A stretch of 59,931 bases of DNA. Origin: Elusimicrobiota bacterium (lineage in GTDB: Bacteria; Elusimicrobiota; Elusimicrobia; UBA1565; UBA9628). This document shows positions 57,919-59,931 of this stretch, piece by piece. The position numbers and the translations under genes are program-made. The notes below the pieces were generated by a model. The model had not been told where the DNA came from, did no database searches, and worked only from the letters and a program-made list of their open reading frames with translations. The stretch is from assembly GCA_023249645.1 (NCBI GenBank), contig JAHFCF010000015.1, positions 1-59,931 on the forward strand, given 5' to 3'. The first letter of the stretch is position 1. Each line of letters begins with the position of its first letter.

Positions 57919-58215
57919 TTACATTAAAAAGTATTTGACCAGCCAGTCCAGCCTTCCCCGCTTGATGAAATAGAGGCCGGAGAACCGCATGACCTCCCTG
58001 ATTCTATCCCTATACGCGCGCTGATAGCAATGGACCTCGCAGTTCTTGCAGGGCGGCTTGGGGTCGAAGGGACATTTTTCCAGGCGCGTGCGGGCGTAGG
58101 CGAGAAGCTCTTGGCACTCGTCGCAGAGAGCAGCCGTGCGGTGCCGCTCACGGCAGTACACCTGCGTGAACCGCGCGAGCACCGCCTGCTGCCGCTCCAC
58201 CTCCGCCGTCTTCAT
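57919..58215 (-). CDS. ygbA: YgbA-like protein (nitrous oxide-stimulated promoter family)
   Basis: The 98-residue protein starts at ATG 58215, overlapping the hemerythrin stop (TGATG). It has VYCRERHRTAALCDECQELLAYARTRLEKCPFDPKPPCKNCEVHCYQRAYRDRIREVMRFSG in linked segments, with six conserved-looking cysteines, then a C-terminal GLYFIKRGRLDWLVKYFL. YgbA family members respond to nitric oxide and help recovery from nitrosative stress in enterobacteria. Position beside a hemerythrin protein and a Crp/Fnr regulator fits. Confidence 0.88.
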   Translation of the reverse strand: MKTAEVERQQAVLARFTQVYCRERHRTAALCDECQELLAYARTRLEKCPFDPKPPCKNCEVHCYQRAYRDRIREVMRFSGLYFIKRGRLDWLVKYFLM

Positions 58216-58748
58216 CAGCTCTTGGCGGCGAATGCCAGATGCTCCTTCACCACCGAGGCGAACTTGCGGTCGACCTCCGCGAAACGCGCCAGGATCTCGG
58301 CGCTGCGTTTGGCGCCGAGGGCTTCCTCGGCCATGGGGTAGAGGATGTTGTCTTCCTTGTAGATGTGATCCTCCAGAAGGCCGCAGTAGCCTCGGGCGTT
58401 CTCGACGAGCTCGGCGCGCTGACCGGCCTTGAGAGCCGCCTCCATGCCGCGCACAAAGCCGCGGCCCAGGTCGTGCTCGTGGAGCATCTGCTGGCGCGGG
58501 TCGCAGTGCATCTCGACTCCGGGCTCGCCCAGCTCCGGAAACAGGATGTCCTCCTCCTTGGCATGGTGGAAGCGGTCGGCGTAACCTTTGATGAAGTCCA
58601 GGACCTTCTCGAAGAAAGCCTTGTCGATCGCGGCGTTGCCGGCGAGCGCGTCGCAATGCGCGCGCAAAGCGGCGATGACCTTGAGGATGATCTGGTGCTC
58701 CTCGGACAGCTTGGCCGTGGCTGAAGCCTCTTTGGTTTCGTTTTTCAT
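58215..58748 (-). CDS. hemerythrin-domain protein
   Basis: A 177-residue four-helix protein with the di-iron ligands spaced as in HHE hemerythrins: EEHQIIL (His18), FHHAKEEDILFP (His61/His62 and the Glu pair), LHEHDLG (His90/His92) and DHIYKEDNILYP (His128 and Glu132). Such proteins bind oxygen or nitric oxide or repair iron-sulfur clusters. An AGGAGG site precedes the ATG, and a Crp/Fnr-type palindrome lies upstream. It is first in the operon with ygbA and the ferredoxin. Confidence 0.9.
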   Translation of the reverse strand: MKNETKEASATAKLSEEHQIILKVIAALRAHCDALAGNAAIDKAFFEKVLDFIKGYADRFHHAKEEDILFPELGEPGVEMHCDPRQQMLHEHDLGRGFVRGMEAALKAGQRAELVENARGYCGLLEDHIYKEDNILYPMAEEALGAKRSAEILARFAEVDRKFASVVKEHLAFAAKS

Positions 58749-58809
58749 CTCATGCTCCTCCTGGGGACGTTCTCCCTATTCCATTGTGCCACACCGGGCT
58801 CATCAATGC

Positions 58810-58825
58810 CTTGACTTAAGTCAAG
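58810..58825. promoter_or_regulatory. Crp/Fnr-family operator upstream of the hemerythrin gene
   Basis: CTTGACTTAAGTCAAG is a perfect 16-bp palindrome of the FNR/DNR shape (TTGAC-N4-GTCAA). It overlaps the stop codon of the Crp/Fnr gene and lies 61 bp before the hemerythrin ATG. On the minus strand CACAAT, a possible -10, sits about 30 bp from its centre, the layout of a class II activator site. Confidence 0.65.
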
Positions 58826-59508
58826 CGGCGGAGAAGGGCCGGCTGGAGCAGATGGATCTCGGGGCCGCGCACCGTGATGAGGCCCGCGTCCTTAAGCTTG
58901 CGCAGGCCGCGGCTCAGTGTCTCGGGGATAGTGCCGATCTGGGAGGCGAGCTCGGCCTTGCTCTGGCGCAGACGAAACCGGGGGCTGCCGGTCCTCTCGG
59001 CCTCGGCCAAAAGTGCTGAGGCCAGTCGGGCCGGGACTTCCTTCAAGGAGATGTCCGCAACGAGCTGGACGAAATCGCGCAGCTTGCGCGAAAGGCTGGC
59101 CATCATGCCGATGGCGAGGTCGGGATTCTTGGCGAAGGCATCGCGCAGAGCGGCGCGGGAAAGCACGAAGAGCGCGGTGGGCTCAAGGGCCTCGGCATGG
59201 GCCGGGAAGCGGCCGCCGGCCCAGAGGGCGGCCTCGCCGAAGCTGGAGCCGGGGCCGAAGGCATGGAGCGTCCGCTCGCCGCCGCGCTCGGAAAGCTGGA
59301 AGACTTTGACCCGCCCGGAGACGACGAGAAAGAAGCGGTCGGCGGGCTCTCCGGCCTGGAACACGGCCTCGCCGGCCTGGCAGCGCTGCACCCGGCCCAG
59401 GCGCAGGACGAGATCGAGGGCCTCGGGCCGCAGGGCGCAGAAGAGCGGCGAGGCCTTCATGGCGGAGAGGAGAGCTGGACGACTGGGCGCGAAGCCATCA
59501 AGTATCAT
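58816..59508 (-). CDS. Crp/Fnr-family transcription regulator
   Basis: ATG 59508 (MILDGFAPSRPALLSAMKASPLF) is chosen; a TTG at 59541 is possible. The 230-residue protein has the cNMP-binding fold (GEAVFQAGEPADRFFLVVSGRVKVFQL; GPGSSFGEAALW), a dimer helix, and the winged helix SKAELASQIGTIPETLSRGLRKLKDAGLI, whose ETLSR matches Fnr/Dnr recognition helices. It has no N-terminal cysteine cluster, so it is not an iron-sulfur Fnr; Dnr/NnrR-type sensing through haem is likelier. It probably controls the adjacent stress operon. Confidence 0.9.
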   Translation of the reverse strand: MILDGFAPSRPALLSAMKASPLFCALRPEALDLVLRLGRVQRCQAGEAVFQAGEPADRFFLVVSGRVKVFQLSERGGERTLHAFGPGSSFGEAALWAGGRFPAHAEALEPTALFVLSRAALRDAFAKNPDLAIGMMASLSRKLRDFVQLVADISLKEVPARLASALLAEAERTGSPRFRLRQSKAELASQIGTIPETLSRGLRKLKDAGLITVRGPEIHLLQPALLRRLT

Positions 59509-59544
59509 TGCCAGCCTAGCCCTGATCCCTATATAACTCAACTT

Positions 59545-59931
59545 TCATATGGCCCAGGGATTGGGGAAAGGTCGATGAGGATGAGACGGTGGCGAACCCC
59601 TTGAATCGATCGCCTTCTGCAAGCCGGCTTTTAAATCCTCGATGTTTGTCTTAAACGGCTCCCCATCCGGAGAGGCCACCCCCTCATGAGCATCGGAGTC
59701 TATTAAATTCACCTGATCGCGAAAGGAAATCAATTCATCCAGACCGACCATATCGGGGTGCGCGTCGGCGACTTGGACCGCGATTTCTCCTGATCGCTTG
59801 AGCATATAAGAGAGAGCCACGTCCCTGTCCATGTCTTCAAACTTGACGCCAGTCATCCCTCGCCGAAAAAGATGAGGCTGCATTTTGAATACTCTGGCAA
59901 GAAAATCGACGAGTTCCTTGGGGATCGAAAC
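59545..59931 (-). CDS. hypothetical protein (partial, 5' end outside window)
   Basis: The frame is open to the right edge: 128 residues are visible, beginning SIPKELVDFLARVFKMQPHLFRRG. The middle is acidic (GLDELISFRDQVNLIDSDAHEG) and the end is Pro/His-rich (SPPSHPHRPFPNPWAI). No signal peptide or known motif is visible in this part, and I do not recognise the family. It would end 36 bp before the regulator start. Confidence 0.5.
   Translation of the reverse strand, partial: VSIPKELVDFLARVFKMQPHLFRRGMTGVKFEDMDRDVALSYMLKRSGEIAVQVADAHPDMVGLDELISFRDQVNLIDSDAHEGVASPDGEPFKTNIEDLKAGLQKAIDSRGSPPSHPHRPFPNPWAI

Overview
The window reads as GC-rich chromosomal DNA of a Gram-negative (double-membrane) bacterium. 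The evidence is an outer-membrane polysaccharide exporter, a type IV pilus secretin and hopanoid tail-modifying enzymes. No marker here fixes the phylum. The short exported protein at 42494-43030, the pilus layout, the HNH-nuclease family and the many accessory loci make me think of an uncultured lineage such as Elusimicrobiota, but that is a weak guess. Genes are packed tightly, with many 1-20 bp overlaps, and no stretch over 300 bases lacks a gene. I saw no CRISPR array, rRNA or intact insertion sequence.

Layout. (1) 1-2171, minus strand: a small RiPP locus with a UPF0489-type (peptide arginase-like) protein carrying TPRs, a PqqD-like recognition protein, a 62-residue Cys/Arg-containing precursor, and a radical SAM enzyme cut by the window edge. 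A tRNA-Thr(CGU) and a small S24/S26 peptidase follow on the plus strand. (2) 2689-25458, minus strand: one long, nearly gapless Wzx/Wzy-type exopolysaccharide operon. It runs from an HD-GYP protein, Wza, the Wzc autokinase, Wzy and Wzx through a methyltransferase, many glycosyltransferases (one a 1419-residue four-domain fusion), AsnB, a DegT aminotransferase, WbqC, an ExeA-like ATPase, a PIG-L deacetylase and a WecA-like initiating transferase. Its two widest gaps carry the same 18-bp perfect palindrome. (3) 25519-39629, plus strand: a type IV pilus operon with a Wzy_C/TPR ligase, an OmpA-like protein, a PilM-PilN fusion, PilO, PilP, PilQ, PilB, PilC and four prepilins. (4) 39626-46676: hopanoid tail-modification genes hpnK (coupled to the last prepilin) and, on the other strand, hpnJ-hpnI-hpnL. 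They are separated by an AAA ATPase flanked by copies of the hpnK 3' end, a signal peptidase and an exported tail-fibre-like protein. (5) 46772-57095: housekeeping and accessory genes, namely a metallopeptidase, VapBC, UvrA, an HNH nuclease, NadB, a gamma-carbonic anhydrase-like protein, a degenerate histidine kinase, a MagIII-like glycosylase and a TPR protein. (6) 57088-59508: a likely nitrosative-stress module with a Crp/Fnr regulator, a hemerythrin-domain protein, a YgbA-like protein and a ferredoxin, with a perfect Crp/Fnr-type palindrome in front of it.

The most interesting points are the RiPP locus pairing a putative peptide arginase with a radical SAM enzyme, the hopanoid genes physically coupled to the pilus operon, the repeated palindromes (two directly joined to a DnaA-box sequence), and several promoters placed so close to the ATG that the transcripts should be leaderless. 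All functions are read from sequence by eye, with no database search.
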